A DNA stretch of 64,000 nt from Halogeometricum sp. S1BR25-6 (GCF_031624495.1 NZ_JAMQOP010000001.1:1302001-1366000), one strand, 5' to 3'. Positions 52,375 through 60,741 are shown, counted from the first letter of the stretch. The notes: a model not told the origin generated them from the letters alone. Numbers and translations are program-made.

Positions 52375-53121
52375 TTACCCCCACGCGCCGAGACTCGACT
52401 GCAGGTCGCGCGTCGTCGCTCCGGCGGTCACCTCGTGGCCGACGAGGTCCCGGAGGTCGACGGCGTAGGTGCTCCCCGCGCGGTCGAGGACGAGCAGTCG
52501 GCCCTTGACGCCCCGGACGGTGCCGGTAGCGACCGTCTCCGCGACCGGTCGGGCGTCGAGACCGAGGCCGTAGTCGAAGTCGAACTCCGCGAGCACGTCG
52601 AACTCCGCGAGCAGCGACTCCCACGCGCCGCCGTCGACGGCGAGGTGGAGACCGTCTCGCTTCGTCGGCACGCGAACCCGGTCGGGAATCTCCTCTGCGA
52701 GTCCAGCCTCTATCTCGCGGGCGAGGCGGCCGTCGGTGACGGTCCGGAGGTGCGCCCCCCGGTCGGCGCCCTGTTCGCGCAGACGCGTCTCGAGTCGCCA
52801 CTCCTTCGTCACGCCCACCTTGAACACGTCGGGCGCGAACGCCGCGAGGTAGACCGCGTGGGGGTCGTGACAGTCCATCTCGTCTTTGAGACAGGTGCCG
52901 GTGCACTTCGCGCACACCCACGTCGAGCGGTGGTCGCGGCAGTACGGCGCGGCGTCGTTCTCGCAGACGTCGTGGCCGTCGTCGGTCGTCACCCCCGCGC
53001 AGTGGCGGTCGCGGAGCGTGTAGGCGAGTTCGGTTCCGGCGTCGAGCGAGACGTACTCCACGTCGCCGTCGCTGGCGAGAAACAGGCCCGGTCCGGAGGT
53101 GTCGTAGCCGACGAACTGCAC
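52375..53121 (-). CDS. DUF2797 protein, possibly GIY-YIG-like
   Basis: A 248-residue protein from GTG. Eight cysteines cluster at residues 40-85 (VCENDAAPYCRDH and CAKCTGTCLKDEMDC), fitting a zinc-binding region. Directly after, AVYLAAFAPDVFKVGVTKEWRLETRLREQGA resembles a GIY-YIG nuclease core with the glycine-x-threonine and paired arginines. The C-terminal half is a small beta barrel-like domain. DUF2797 has no established activity. Nuclease action is an inference from the motif only. Confidence 0.78.
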   Translation of the reverse strand: MQFVGYDTSGPGLFLASDGDVEYVSLDAGTELAYTLRDRHCAGVTTDDGHDVCENDAAPYCRDHRSTWVCAKCTGTCLKDEMDCHDPHAVYLAAFAPDVFKVGVTKEWRLETRLREQGADRGAHLRTVTDGRLAREIEAGLAEEIPDRVRVPTKRDGLHLAVDGGAWESLLAEFDVLAEFDFDYGLGLDARPVAETVATGTVRGVKGRLLVLDRAGSTYAVDLRDLVGHEVTAGATTRDLQSSLGAWG

Positions 53122-53222
53122 GCCGCGGAGTAGGTGCCGGCGCGGTAAAAGCCGTGTCGCTCGGGGGACGCCCGGCGGCGTCGGCCGAGGGCGTCCGGTC
53201 GGGCGTCCGTACCCGTCAGTCG

Positions 53223-54176
53223 TCAGTCGTCCGCGGCGGCGTACTCGGAGCGCAGTTCCTCGGTCAGTTCGCGCGCCGCCCGCCGGACCGCCTCGTCGCT
53301 GGAGCCGTCGGCCTCCCAGCCGAGGGCGGACAGTTTCTCGACGGAGAGGCGCATCCGCGGCACGTCGCCCTCCCAACCCCTGTCGCCGCCGGTGTACTCG
53401 TAGTCGGGGTCGAGGTCCATCACGTCGGCGACGATGTCGGCGATGGTCGTCACGGAGGTGGTCGTCCGCGTGCCGAGGTTGTACGTGTTCATCGACTGCT
53501 CGGCGTTCTCGACGACGTGGGAGATGGCGCGCACGCAGTCCTCGACGTGGAGGTAGGACTTCTCCTGTCGGCCGTCGCCGAGGATGGTGAGGCTGTCGGG
53601 GTCTTCGAGCAGTTTCTCGATGAAGTCGGGGATGACGTTGCCGCGCTGCTTCGGTCCGACGATGTTGGCGAAGCGGAACAGCCAGACGGTGAAGTCCTTC
53701 GAGTGGGCGTACGTCGAGAGCAGGCCCTCGTCGGCGAGTTTGGAGGCGCCGTAGACGCTGATGGGTTCGAGGGGGGCGTAGTCCTCGGGCGTCGGCCGCG
53801 GCGCCTCGCCGTAGACCGTGGAGGAGGAGGTGAACGCGAGGTTCGAGACGCCCACTTCCTCCATGCGTTCGAGGACGTTGTACGTCATCTCGGTGTTCTC
53901 CTCGAACAACTGACGGGGGTGGGCGTAGTTCGTGTCGGTGTAGGCGGCGAAGTGGAAGACGACGTCGACGTCCTCGGTGATGGCCTCGGCCACCTCGTCG
54001 GCGTCGGTCAGGTCGGCCTTCACGAACTCGACGCCGTCGGGGACGCGTTCGCGCGTGCCCTTCGAGAGGTCGTCGACGACGACCACGTCGTTGTCGTCGC
54101 GGAGGTGCTTCGCGAGGTGCGAACCGACGAGTCCCGCGCCGCCGGTGACGACGACCCGCTTCCCTGAGAGGTTCAT
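53223..54176 (-). CDS. NAD-dependent epimerase/dehydratase
   Basis: A 317-residue extended SDR enzyme. The NAD motif is GGAGLVGSH, the catalytic Ser/Tyr/Lys are in SSSTVYGEAP and SVYGASKLADE, and LRFANIVGP is the usual sugar-nucleotide motif. It probably epimerises or dehydrates an NDP-sugar (UDP-glucose 4-epimerase-like). Start 54176 was chosen at MNLSGKRVVVTGG. Glycosyltransferases upstream in the window make a role in glycan precursor supply likely. Confidence 0.9.
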   Translation of the reverse strand: MNLSGKRVVVTGGAGLVGSHLAKHLRDDNDVVVVDDLSKGTRERVPDGVEFVKADLTDADEVAEAITEDVDVVFHFAAYTDTNYAHPRQLFEENTEMTYNVLERMEEVGVSNLAFTSSSTVYGEAPRPTPEDYAPLEPISVYGASKLADEGLLSTYAHSKDFTVWLFRFANIVGPKQRGNVIPDFIEKLLEDPDSLTILGDGRQEKSYLHVEDCVRAISHVVENAEQSMNTYNLGTRTTTSVTTIADIVADVMDLDPDYEYTGGDRGWEGDVPRMRLSVEKLSALGWEADGSSDEAVRRAARELTEELRSEYAAADD

Positions 54177-54222
54177 GCGGTTGCTCTCTTGCGGGCGAGT
54201 AAGTTCGTTCTGGTCCCTGCAC

Positions 54223-55230
54223 CTACTGCGAGCGGTTCCCACCCGACGTCCTCGTTCCCGCTCCCGTCCCCGCCGTCCACTCCGCGCCGTCGGCGGACCG
54301 CGGCGGTATCTGCTCGTCGGGCGAGAGGTCCGTCAGGTCCGCGCTGACCGTCCACAGTCGCCGCCGGGTGCGCTCGTCGCGCGCCGTCGCCGACGGCCGT
54401 TCGACCGCGCAGTCGGCGAAGTACTCGCCAGTGACGCCCTCAACTTCGGGCGAGGCGGCGAGGTAGACGGGGGTGTCGGCCCCCTCGGCGACGCTCTTTG
54501 CGAACCGCGAGGTGAACGAGTCCGGCAGACTGTCGAGCACGGAGACGGCCGCACGGACGGCCCCACCGTACTCGCGCGAGAGCGACGTGCCCAGCACCGC
54601 ACCGGGGTGGAGGCAGTTGGCCGTCACGCCCGTCCCGCACAGGCGCTCCGCCGCCTCGAAGGCGAACAGCACGTTCGCCAGTTTCGACCGGGCGTACGCG
54701 CCGCGGCCGGTGACATCGTGGACCGAACGGAGCTTTCGGAACTCCATGCGGGCGTTCCGGTGCAGTTCCGAGGAGACGACGACGACCCGCGCCTCGCCGG
54801 CCTCGGCGGCCGTCTCGCGCAGGCGTTCGGACAGGAGGTTCACGAGGAGGAACGGCGCGAGATGGTTCACCGCGAACGTCGCCTCGACGCCGTCGTCTGT
54901 CAGTTCCGGGTCGGCGAACCACGCGCCCGCGTTGCTCACGAAGACGTCGAGTCGGTCCACCTCCCGGTCGATGCGCGCCGCGAGGTCCCTGACTTCGGCC
55001 TGCGAGGCGAAGTCGGCCGCGAGAAAGGCGGCGTCGCCGTCGCCGGTGGCCGCCTCGCGTAGGGCGGCGGCGGCCCGGCCGCCCTTTGCCGGGTCGCGGC
55101 CGGTGACGACCACGCGCGCGCCGCGGGCGGCGAGTCGGCGGGCCGTCTCGAAGCCGATGCCGTCGGTCCCGCCGGTGACGACGGCCGTCCGCCCGTCGAG
55201 TCGCGGCGTCCCGGCGCCCGTGGAGGACAT
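54223..55230 (-). CDS. short-chain dehydrogenase/reductase
   Basis: A 335-residue SDR. The cofactor motif is TGGTDGIG, with VVTGRDPAK and NAGAW following, and the catalytic pair in GAYARSKLAN. It belongs to the retinol dehydrogenase/WWOX-like branch. Substrate unknown. The C-terminal tail of about 40 residues is disordered and Thr/Gly-rich. Its start leaves 127 bases to the divergent Trm56 gene. Confidence 0.87.
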   Translation of the reverse strand: MSSTGAGTPRLDGRTAVVTGGTDGIGFETARRLAARGARVVVTGRDPAKGGRAAAALREAATGDGDAAFLAADFASQAEVRDLAARIDREVDRLDVFVSNAGAWFADPELTDDGVEATFAVNHLAPFLLVNLLSERLRETAAEAGEARVVVVSSELHRNARMEFRKLRSVHDVTGRGAYARSKLANVLFAFEAAERLCGTGVTANCLHPGAVLGTSLSREYGGAVRAAVSVLDSLPDSFTSRFAKSVAEGADTPVYLAASPEVEGVTGEYFADCAVERPSATARDERTRRRLWTVSADLTDLSPDEQIPPRSADGAEWTAGTGAGTRTSGGNRSQ

Positions 55231-55357
55231 ACTCGCTAGCAGGACCGCGACCCCGTTAACCCTCGCGCACGTGCGGGGGCAGAGTCGACCGGTCGGGACG
55301 GCCTCCACCCCGCCCCGAAGCGAAGCGCCTTAGCGCGCGGACCGACTCGCTCGGCGT

Positions 55358-55966
55358 ATGCACGCAGAACCCGAGGTCGCCGTCCTCCGGTACGGCCACA
55401 GACCGGGGCGCGACGACCGGATGACGACGCACGTCGGCCTCACGGCCCGCGCTCTCGGCGCGGACCGCGTCGTCTTCCCCGACAACGCCGGACAGTCGAA
55501 GGAGACGGTCGAGGACATCACCGACCGGTTCGGCGGCCCGTTCGCCGTCGAGACGACGGACGCGCAGAAGGCGTTCGTCCGGAACTGGGAGGGGGTCGTC
55601 GTCCACCTGACGATGTACGGCGAACGCGTGCAGGACGTCCAAGACGAGGTCCGGGCGGTCCACCGCGAGGAACCGGTGCTCGTGGTCGTCGGCGGCGAGA
55701 AGGTGCCGTTCGAGGTGTACGAGACGGCGGATTTCAACGTCGGCGTGACGAACCAGCCCCACTCGGAGGTGGCCGGCCTCGCGGTGTTCTTGGACCGCTT
55801 GTTCGACGGCCGCGAACTCGACCGCGAGTGGGAGAGCGCCGACCGGACCGTGCTGCCGATGGAGACGGGCAAGCGCGTCGTCGACCCGAGCGAGGCAGAC
55901 GCGATGGAGATGGCGAACGGGGCGAAGGGCGACGAGAGCGGCGACGGAAGCGCCGACGACGTCTGA
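55358..55966 (+). CDS. trm56: tRNA (cytidine56-2'-O)-methyltransferase
   Basis: A 202-residue SPOUT methyltransferase. The N terminus VAVLRYGHRPGRDDRMTTHVGLTARA is the aTrm56 signature, and VVVGGEKVPFEVYETADFNVGVTNQPHSEVAGLAVFL contains the deep trefoil knot that binds S-adenosylmethionine. It methylates the ribose of C56 in the T-loop of archaeal tRNAs. The acidic C-terminal tail is a halophilic addition. Confidence 0.94.
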   Translation: MHAEPEVAVLRYGHRPGRDDRMTTHVGLTARALGADRVVFPDNAGQSKETVEDITDRFGGPFAVETTDAQKAFVRNWEGVVVHLTMYGERVQDVQDEVRAVHREEPVLVVVGGEKVPFEVYETADFNVGVTNQPHSEVAGLAVFLDRLFDGRELDREWESADRTVLPMETGKRVVDPSEADAMEMANGAKGDESGDGSADDV

Positions 55967-55978
55967 ACGCCCGTCCCG

Positions 55979-56332
55979 TCACTCCGCGCCGTTCTCGCCG
56001 GCACCGTACCGCTCCTGTGCCGTCGCGCTATCGATGCCGGCGGCGACGACGTCGGGCACCTCGCGTTCGACCTGGAGGACGTCGACGCCGAGGAGGACGT
56101 GAACGAGACCGGCGCCGAGGAGACCCAGCGCCACCTCCCCCGCGACGACGGCGGCGTGTCCCACCACGACGAGGACGACGAGCCACTTCAGCGCCCGCAG
56201 CAGTCGCACGCGCTTTCGGCGCCGGTCCTCCCGCGCCTCGACGACGCGCGCCCCCTCGCCGGCCGACACCGCGACGTACCGGTCGGGGCCGCCGGCGCGG
56301 GGGAACCGGAGCACGTCGACCAGTTCGGTCAT
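55979..56332 (-). CDS. small membrane protein of unknown family
   Basis: A 117-residue protein starting MTELVDVLRFPRAGG. A basic stretch (EDRRRKRVRLLRALK) precedes two hydrophobic helices (about residues 46-63 and 66-84, WLVVLVVVGHAAVVAGE and LGLLGAGLVHVLLG). The C terminus is acidic. I do not recognise the family. It is divergent from tfe and convergent with trm56, 12 bases apart. Confidence 0.65.
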   Translation of the reverse strand: MTELVDVLRFPRAGGPDRYVAVSAGEGARVVEAREDRRRKRVRLLRALKWLVVLVVVGHAAVVAGEVALGLLGAGLVHVLLGVDVLQVEREVPDVVAAGIDSATAQERYGAGENGAE

Positions 56333-56390
56333 ACCGTCCACGGGGTCGGAACCGCCATGAAGATTCGCCCGCACCTCCCCGTATTCGGTG

Positions 56391-56399
56391 CTTTTAAAC
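56391..56399 (+). promoter_or_regulatory. TATA box for tfe
   Basis: CTTTTAAAC lies 29 bases before the tfe ATG at 56424 and implies a leaderless transcript. It rules against the open in-frame extension to 56388, which would start inside the box. Confidence 0.65.
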
Positions 56400-56423
56400 T
56401 GCTTAGCGACGGAAAGATACCCA

Positions 56424-56951
56424 ATGGCTTTTGAAGGGCTGCTGAACGACCCTGTCATCCAGAAGTACCTCCACGAGTTGGTAGGACCGACGGGGATGCC
56501 GGTCGCGGCCGCGCCGCCGGACGGCGAGGTCACCGACGAGGAGTTGGCCGAGGAGTTGGACCTCGAACTGAACGACGTTCGCCGAGCGCTCTTCATCCTG
56601 TACGAGAACGACCTCGCGTCGTACCGCCGGGTGCGCGACGAGGACTCCGGGTGGCTCACCTACCTGTGGACGTTCCACTACGAGAACATCCCGGAGAACC
56701 TCGAAGAGGAGATGTACCGCCTCCTCGAAGCGCTCGAGGACCGACTGGACTACGAGCGGACCCACGAGTTCTACCTCTCGGAACCCGCCGGCATCCGTTT
56801 CGAGTTCTCCGAGGCGATGGAACTCGGCTTCCAGTGCCCCGAGACGGGCGCGCCGCTGGAACCGATGGAGAACGACGATATGGTCGAGGGGATGGAGCGC
56901 CGCATCGAAGAGTTGCGGGACGAACTGAACGTCGAGGCGACGTCGCACTGA
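56424..56951 (+). CDS. tfe: transcription initiation factor TFE
   Basis: A 175-residue homologue of eukaryotic TFIIE-alpha. Residues 1-90 form the extended winged helix (EELAEELDLELNDVRRALFILYENDL), which helps open the promoter with RNA polymerase. The C-terminal part ends YLSEPAGIRFEFSEAMELGFQCPETGAPLEP, where a four-Cys zinc ribbon is expected, but only one Cys remains. The stop overlaps the next ATG by one base. Confidence 0.93.
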   Translation: MAFEGLLNDPVIQKYLHELVGPTGMPVAAAPPDGEVTDEELAEELDLELNDVRRALFILYENDLASYRRVRDEDSGWLTYLWTFHYENIPENLEEEMYRLLEALEDRLDYERTHEFYLSEPAGIRFEFSEAMELGFQCPETGAPLEPMENDDMVEGMERRIEELRDELNVEATSH

Positions 56952-57634
56952 TGGTCGTCCTCGCAACGAAGTGCTACGTAGAAGGGGACGCGAGGGAACG
57001 CGCCCTCGACAGCCTCGACTCGCTCATCCGCAACGACGTGGGCGAGTTGGACGTGACGTGGGACATCGGCGTCCGCGACGACGACTTCGTCTCCGTCACC
57101 GTGACGGGCGACGACGCCACGGCCGCGCGGAACCTCCTCGGGGAAGAGTGGGGCGAGGTGACCCCACATCTGACCGAGGGCGAGACGTACGTCGGCACCC
57201 TCGATTCGTGGGACGAGGACGGCTTCGTCCTCGACGCGGGCTTCGGCAACCGCGTCCGCGTCTCGACGGAGGGCCTCGGCCTCGGCACGGGGTCGCCGAC
57301 GCAGATTCGCGACCGGTTCGGCATCGTCCAGCACACGCCGCTGGCGTTCGTCTACGACGAGGACGGGTCCAGCCTCGCCGACGAAACGCGGGACCGCCTG
57401 TACGGGTGGACCCGCGAGGAGCGGCGGAGCGGGCGCGTGAACGTCAACAGCGCCACGCGCGGGGAGGTCCGCGCGACGGTCAACCGCGCGGGCCACGCCG
57501 AGGACATCATCACCGTCGAACGCCTCGGCCTCCTCGAACAGAGCATCGTCTGCCCGGAGGGAACGGACCCGCCGGGTCTCCTCGCCAGCATCGGCACGTA
57601 CCTCCCCTCCGAACTCAAGTGCGTCCTCACCTGA
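56951..57634 (+). CDS. DUF2110 family protein
   Basis: A 227-residue soluble protein. It has an N-terminal alpha/beta part (LATKCYVEGDARERALDSL), a middle beta domain (YVGTLDSWDEDGFVLDAGF) and a C-terminal part with Leu/Pro-rich end. It belongs to DUF2110, an archaeal family often encoded next to tfe; function unknown. TGATG overlap with tfe implies coupled translation, so a role in transcription or RNA metabolism is an inference from position. Confidence 0.85.
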   Translation: MVVLATKCYVEGDARERALDSLDSLIRNDVGELDVTWDIGVRDDDFVSVTVTGDDATAARNLLGEEWGEVTPHLTEGETYVGTLDSWDEDGFVLDAGFGNRVRVSTEGLGLGTGSPTQIRDRFGIVQHTPLAFVYDEDGSSLADETRDRLYGWTREERRSGRVNVNSATRGEVRATVNRAGHAEDIITVERLGLLEQSIVCPEGTDPPGLLASIGTYLPSELKCVLT

Positions 57635-57644
57635 GCCCGAACGA

Positions 57645-58448
57645 ATGAACCGACGACTGCTCCTCGCGTGCGCCGCGCTCGTCCTCCTCGCCGCCACCTC
57701 CGGCTGTCTCGGCCTGTTCGGCTCCAACGACGTCCCGGCCGAGCGCCTCGACTCGCAACCGCCCGTCGAGGGCGGCTACGCGTGGGACGCGAACGCAACG
57801 GTTCACATCGAGATTCTGGAGAGCACGAAGTTCGCCGCGGTGTACGAGCTGAACCAATCGGAGATAGAGCTCTACCGGCGCGACGGCGTCGGCGGTCGGA
57901 ACCCCCTGTCCGTCGAGTCGATGCGCTACCGCTACCCGAACGGCACCGTCATCAACGGCTCGGAGATTCGCAACCGCGGCGGCGCGGTGCGGCAGAACCG
58001 CGAGGTGACCACCGTCGCCCTGCCGAACGGGACGAGCGGCGGCCACCTCGCGTTCACCAGCGGCGGGTCGCCCAAACGCTTCTCGCTGCCGACGTACGTG
58101 CAGGGCTCCTACGAAATCGTGCTCCCGCCCGACCGCAGCATCGACGCCCCCATCCTCGGGCAGGCGAACCCGAGCGGCTACGAGCGGTTGACGACCGACG
58201 ACGGGCGGTCCCTCATCCGGTGGCAGAACATCGAGAACGCCGACACCGTCTCCGTGCAGTTCTTCCTCGAACGCGACCTGTACGTCTTCGGCGGCGTGTT
58301 CGCCCTGTTCGCCCTCATCGGCGTCGGCGGGCTACTCTACTACCGCCAGAAGATAGAGGCGCTGCGGGAACAGCGCGAGGAGATGGGCCTGAACGTCGAC
58401 ACCGGCGACGACGAGTTCGACGACGGGCCGCCGCCGGGGATGGGCTGA
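57645..58448 (+). CDS. DUF5803 membrane-anchored lipoprotein-like protein
   Basis: A 267-residue protein. The N terminus is a Sec-type signal (LLLACAALVLLAATSGC) with the lipobox SGCLG. A beta-rich exterior domain follows (NATVHIEILESTKFAAVYEL), then a membrane helix around residues 207-228 and a short acidic cytoplasmic tail. This is the DUF5803 layout; function unknown. It lies 11 bases after the DUF2110 stop and probably shares the tfe transcript. Confidence 0.82.
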   Translation: MNRRLLLACAALVLLAATSGCLGLFGSNDVPAERLDSQPPVEGGYAWDANATVHIEILESTKFAAVYELNQSEIELYRRDGVGGRNPLSVESMRYRYPNGTVINGSEIRNRGGAVRQNREVTTVALPNGTSGGHLAFTSGGSPKRFSLPTYVQGSYEIVLPPDRSIDAPILGQANPSGYERLTTDDGRSLIRWQNIENADTVSVQFFLERDLYVFGGVFALFALIGVGGLLYYRQKIEALREQREEMGLNVDTGDDEFDDGPPPGMG

Positions 58449-58454
58449 CCGGCC

Positions 58455-59639
58455 TCAGTTCCCGTCGTCGGTCTCGGTTCCGGTCGGAGTCGGCGTCTCG
58501 GTTTCCGTCCCGGTCTCGGTCGCCGCCGTCGTCTCGGTCGACGATTCCGTTTCCGCCGGTGTCTCGGTTTCAGTCTCTGTCTCGGTCCCGGTTTCCGTGC
58601 CCGATTCGGTTTCGGTTGCGGTCGTCTCGCCCTCGGAGTCGTCCCTCTCCCACTCCATCTCGTCGTTGCCCGACCACAGCAGGTTCGGGTAATCGGCGAT
58701 GAGGCCGTCGACGCCGGCGGCGGCGAGTTGCTCGGCCTGGTACCACGTGCCGATGGTCCAGACGTTCAGCGTGCGGTCCTCCTCGCGGGCGATTTCCACG
58801 AGGTCGATATCCTCGTAGGAGCTGTACACGTTGCCGAAGAAGGGCGTTCCCTTGATCATGTCGTACGGCGGGTGCATCGCCTCGCAGTCGTACTCGCGGG
58901 TTATCTCCAGCCCCGTCTCGATGGAGTCGAAGAAGAGGTACGCGACCGGAACGTCGGGGTCGACGTCGCGGACGACGGCGATGGCCGCCTCCGCGAACGA
59001 GGAGACGAGAATCTCGTTCTCGTACCGCGAGGCGACCTCGAACACCCTCTCGGTCAGCGGCCGCCACGTCTCCATCCGCTCTGCCAGTTCCTCCTCGGAG
59101 AGGCGGCCCGACGTGACGATGTCGGTCGTATCGGGGTTCTTGAACTCGACGTTGACGCCGACGGAGTCGGGGACGAGGTCGAGCACCTCCCCGAGCGTCG
59201 GCACCGTCTCGCCGCTCTGAAGCACGTTCGCCTCCTGCAGTTCTTCTGCGGTGTACTCCCAGACGTAGCCGTCGAGGTCCGTCAGTCCCCGCGTCCCCTC
59301 GTCGCGACTGCTGAGGTCGGGGTCGTGGATGACCATCACCTCGCCGTCCTTCGAGGGGATGACGTCGATTTCGATCATGTCGGCGCCGTCGCCCCACGTC
59401 GCGCGTCCGAACGCGCCGAGCGTGTTCTCCGGATAGACGCCGGCGAACCCGCGGTGTGCGATTATCTCCGGGTGACCTCCCCACCCGCGTTCCGTTCCGC
59501 CCTCGTCGCTCTCCGAGTCGGTCCCGTCCGCTCCGTCGTGTGTCGCCCCGGCGACGCCGCCGAGCGACGACGCGCCGAGCAGTGCACCGGTTCCCGCGAC
59601 GAACGACCGCCGACCGAACTCGTGTGTGTCTCGTGACAT
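58455..59639 (-). CDS. secreted glycerophosphodiester phosphodiesterase
   Basis: A 394-residue exported enzyme. A Tat signal FGRRSFVAGTGALLG is at residues 8-22. The catalytic domain has IIAHRGFAGVYPENTL, EIDVIPSKDGEVMVIHDP with the metal Glu/Asp residues and the second catalytic His, and ends VDGLIADYPNLLW. It hydrolyses glycerophosphodiesters outside the cell. The last 55 residues are a Thr/Glu repeat tail (TETGTETETETET), possibly O-glycosylated. Start 59639 fits the Tat signal and the TATA box 35 bases upstream. Confidence 0.92.
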   Translation of the reverse strand: MSRDTHEFGRRSFVAGTGALLGASSLGGVAGATHDGADGTDSESDEGGTERGWGGHPEIIAHRGFAGVYPENTLGAFGRATWGDGADMIEIDVIPSKDGEVMVIHDPDLSSRDEGTRGLTDLDGYVWEYTAEELQEANVLQSGETVPTLGEVLDLVPDSVGVNVEFKNPDTTDIVTSGRLSEEELAERMETWRPLTERVFEVASRYENEILVSSFAEAAIAVVRDVDPDVPVAYLFFDSIETGLEITREYDCEAMHPPYDMIKGTPFFGNVYSSYEDIDLVEIAREEDRTLNVWTIGTWYQAEQLAAAGVDGLIADYPNLLWSGNDEMEWERDDSEGETTATETESGTETGTETETETETPAETESSTETTAATETGTETETPTPTGTETDDGN

Positions 59640-59670
59640 CACTCCCGATTCGCCCATCGGGGACGAAAGT

Positions 59671-59680
59671 GTTTATATGA
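59671..59680 (-). promoter_or_regulatory. TATA box for glycerophosphodiesterase gene
   Basis: TCATATAAAC on the minus strand is 32-41 bases from ATG 59639. It excludes the upstream ATG at 59657, which would be too close to the box. Confidence 0.55.
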
Positions 59681-59749
59681 ATATTACGTATGTGTGTTTT
59701 CTCGATTGGTCGGAATGAATGAACGGGAGGGCTCCGGAGCGTCGGGTAC

Positions 59750-59833
59750 TATAGTAGCGTTCGCAACTGATTACTCATCCGACCGCACGGTGTCGTGCGG
59801 TCGAGTGAGTGAAGACTTGCGAACGCTACTATA
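59750..59833. mobile_element. 84-bp palindromic MITE-like element
   Basis: Perfect 17-base terminal inverted repeats, TATAGTAGCGTTCGCAA at 59750-59766 and its reverse complement at 59817-59833, enclose an imperfect palindrome. The inner stem GACCGCAC/GTGCGGTC closes on a 6-base loop. The whole unit folds into one hairpin and has no coding capacity. I see no clear target-site duplication. It sits in the gap between the divergent glycerophosphodiesterase and CinA-like genes. Confidence 0.72.
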
Positions 59834-59917
59834 CCTCGGAGCGACCGCGGCGCCGCCGAACGGGTATCCCTCGCCGCGGGCCGCGCCCTTTTACCCGGCC
59901 TGCGCCTACGGGCGGTC

Positions 59918-60616
59918 ATGCGAGTTGCAGTCGTCACCGTCGGGGACGAACTCCTGGCGGGTGACACCGTGAACACGAACGCCTCGTGGCTGTGCGAACG
60001 CCTCGCGGCCCGCGGCGCGCGCGTCGAACGCGTGACGACGGTACCGGACCGCGTCTCCGACATCGCCCGCGTGGTCAACGAGTACCGCGCCGACTACGAC
60101 GCCGTTGTCGTCACCGGCGGCCTCGGCCCGACGCACGACGACCTGACGATGGCCGGCGTCGCCGCCGCCGTCGGCCGCGAGGTGGTCGAACACGAGGAGG
60201 CGATGGCGTGGCTGACCGACCGGGGCGGCTACATCGCCGACGAACTGGCCGAGGGGACGGCGCACCTTCCCGCGCGGGCGCGGATGCTCCCGAACGAGGA
60301 GGGAGTCGCCCCCGGAGCCGTCGTCGAGGGCATCTACGTGCTCCCGGGCGTCCCCGACGAGATGAAGGCGATGTTCGAGTTGGTCGCCGAGGAGTTCGAC
60401 GGCGAGGCGACGTTCGCGCGGACGGTGATGACGAACGAACCCGAGAGCGGCCTCCTGGACCGCCTCCGCGACGTGCAGGCGGCGTTCGACGTGACGGTAG
60501 GGAGCTATCCCGGCGAGAACGTCCGGTTGAAACTCTCCGGCACCGACGAGACGGAGGTGGAGGAGGCGGCCGCGTGGCTCCGCGAACACGTCGACGTCGC
60601 TCCGGCGGAGGAGTAG
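59918..60616 (+). CDS. CinA-like molybdopterin-binding domain protein
   Basis: A 232-residue protein with the MoCF/CinA N-terminal domain: MRVAVVTVGDELLAGDTVNTN and VVVTGGLGPTHDDLT, then LPGVPDEMKAM. In bacteria the same domain of CinA binds and hydrolyses NAD-derived or molybdopterin-like compounds. The deamidase C domain is absent. The archaeal role is uncertain; NMN or ADP-ribose pyrophosphatase activity is possible. Confidence 0.86.
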   Translation: MRVAVVTVGDELLAGDTVNTNASWLCERLAARGARVERVTTVPDRVSDIARVVNEYRADYDAVVVTGGLGPTHDDLTMAGVAAAVGREVVEHEEAMAWLTDRGGYIADELAEGTAHLPARARMLPNEEGVAPGAVVEGIYVLPGVPDEMKAMFELVAEEFDGEATFARTVMTNEPESGLLDRLRDVQAAFDVTVGSYPGENVRLKLSGTDETEVEEAAAWLREHVDVAPAEE

Positions 60617-60624
60617 CCGGCGGC

Positions 60625-60741
60625 TTACCGGTACAGATAGAGGAGCCAACCCACGGTCATCAGAATACCTACGATGAGAATCGTCGCCCCCGTCTCCATG
60701 ATGGGGAACGGTTCGGCGCTCGCCTGAAGCAGCAGCATCAT
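60625..60741 (-). CDS. single-helix small membrane protein
   Basis: A 38-residue open frame starting ATG ATG. The last 24 residues are METGATILIVGILMTVGWLL with the end YLYR, a single membrane helix with positive end. It is short, but the hydrophobicity and the convergent placement 8 bases from the CinA-like stop make it a plausible gene. A shorter start at the later ATG (60696) would leave 24 residues. Confidence 0.5.
   Translation of the reverse strand: MMLLLQASAEPFPIMETGATILIVGILMTVGWLLYLYR

Noticed and set aside
59750-59833. Transcription terminator for flanking genes
   Set aside because: Both flanking genes are divergent, so no transcript ends here, and the perfect terminal repeats fit a mobile element better.
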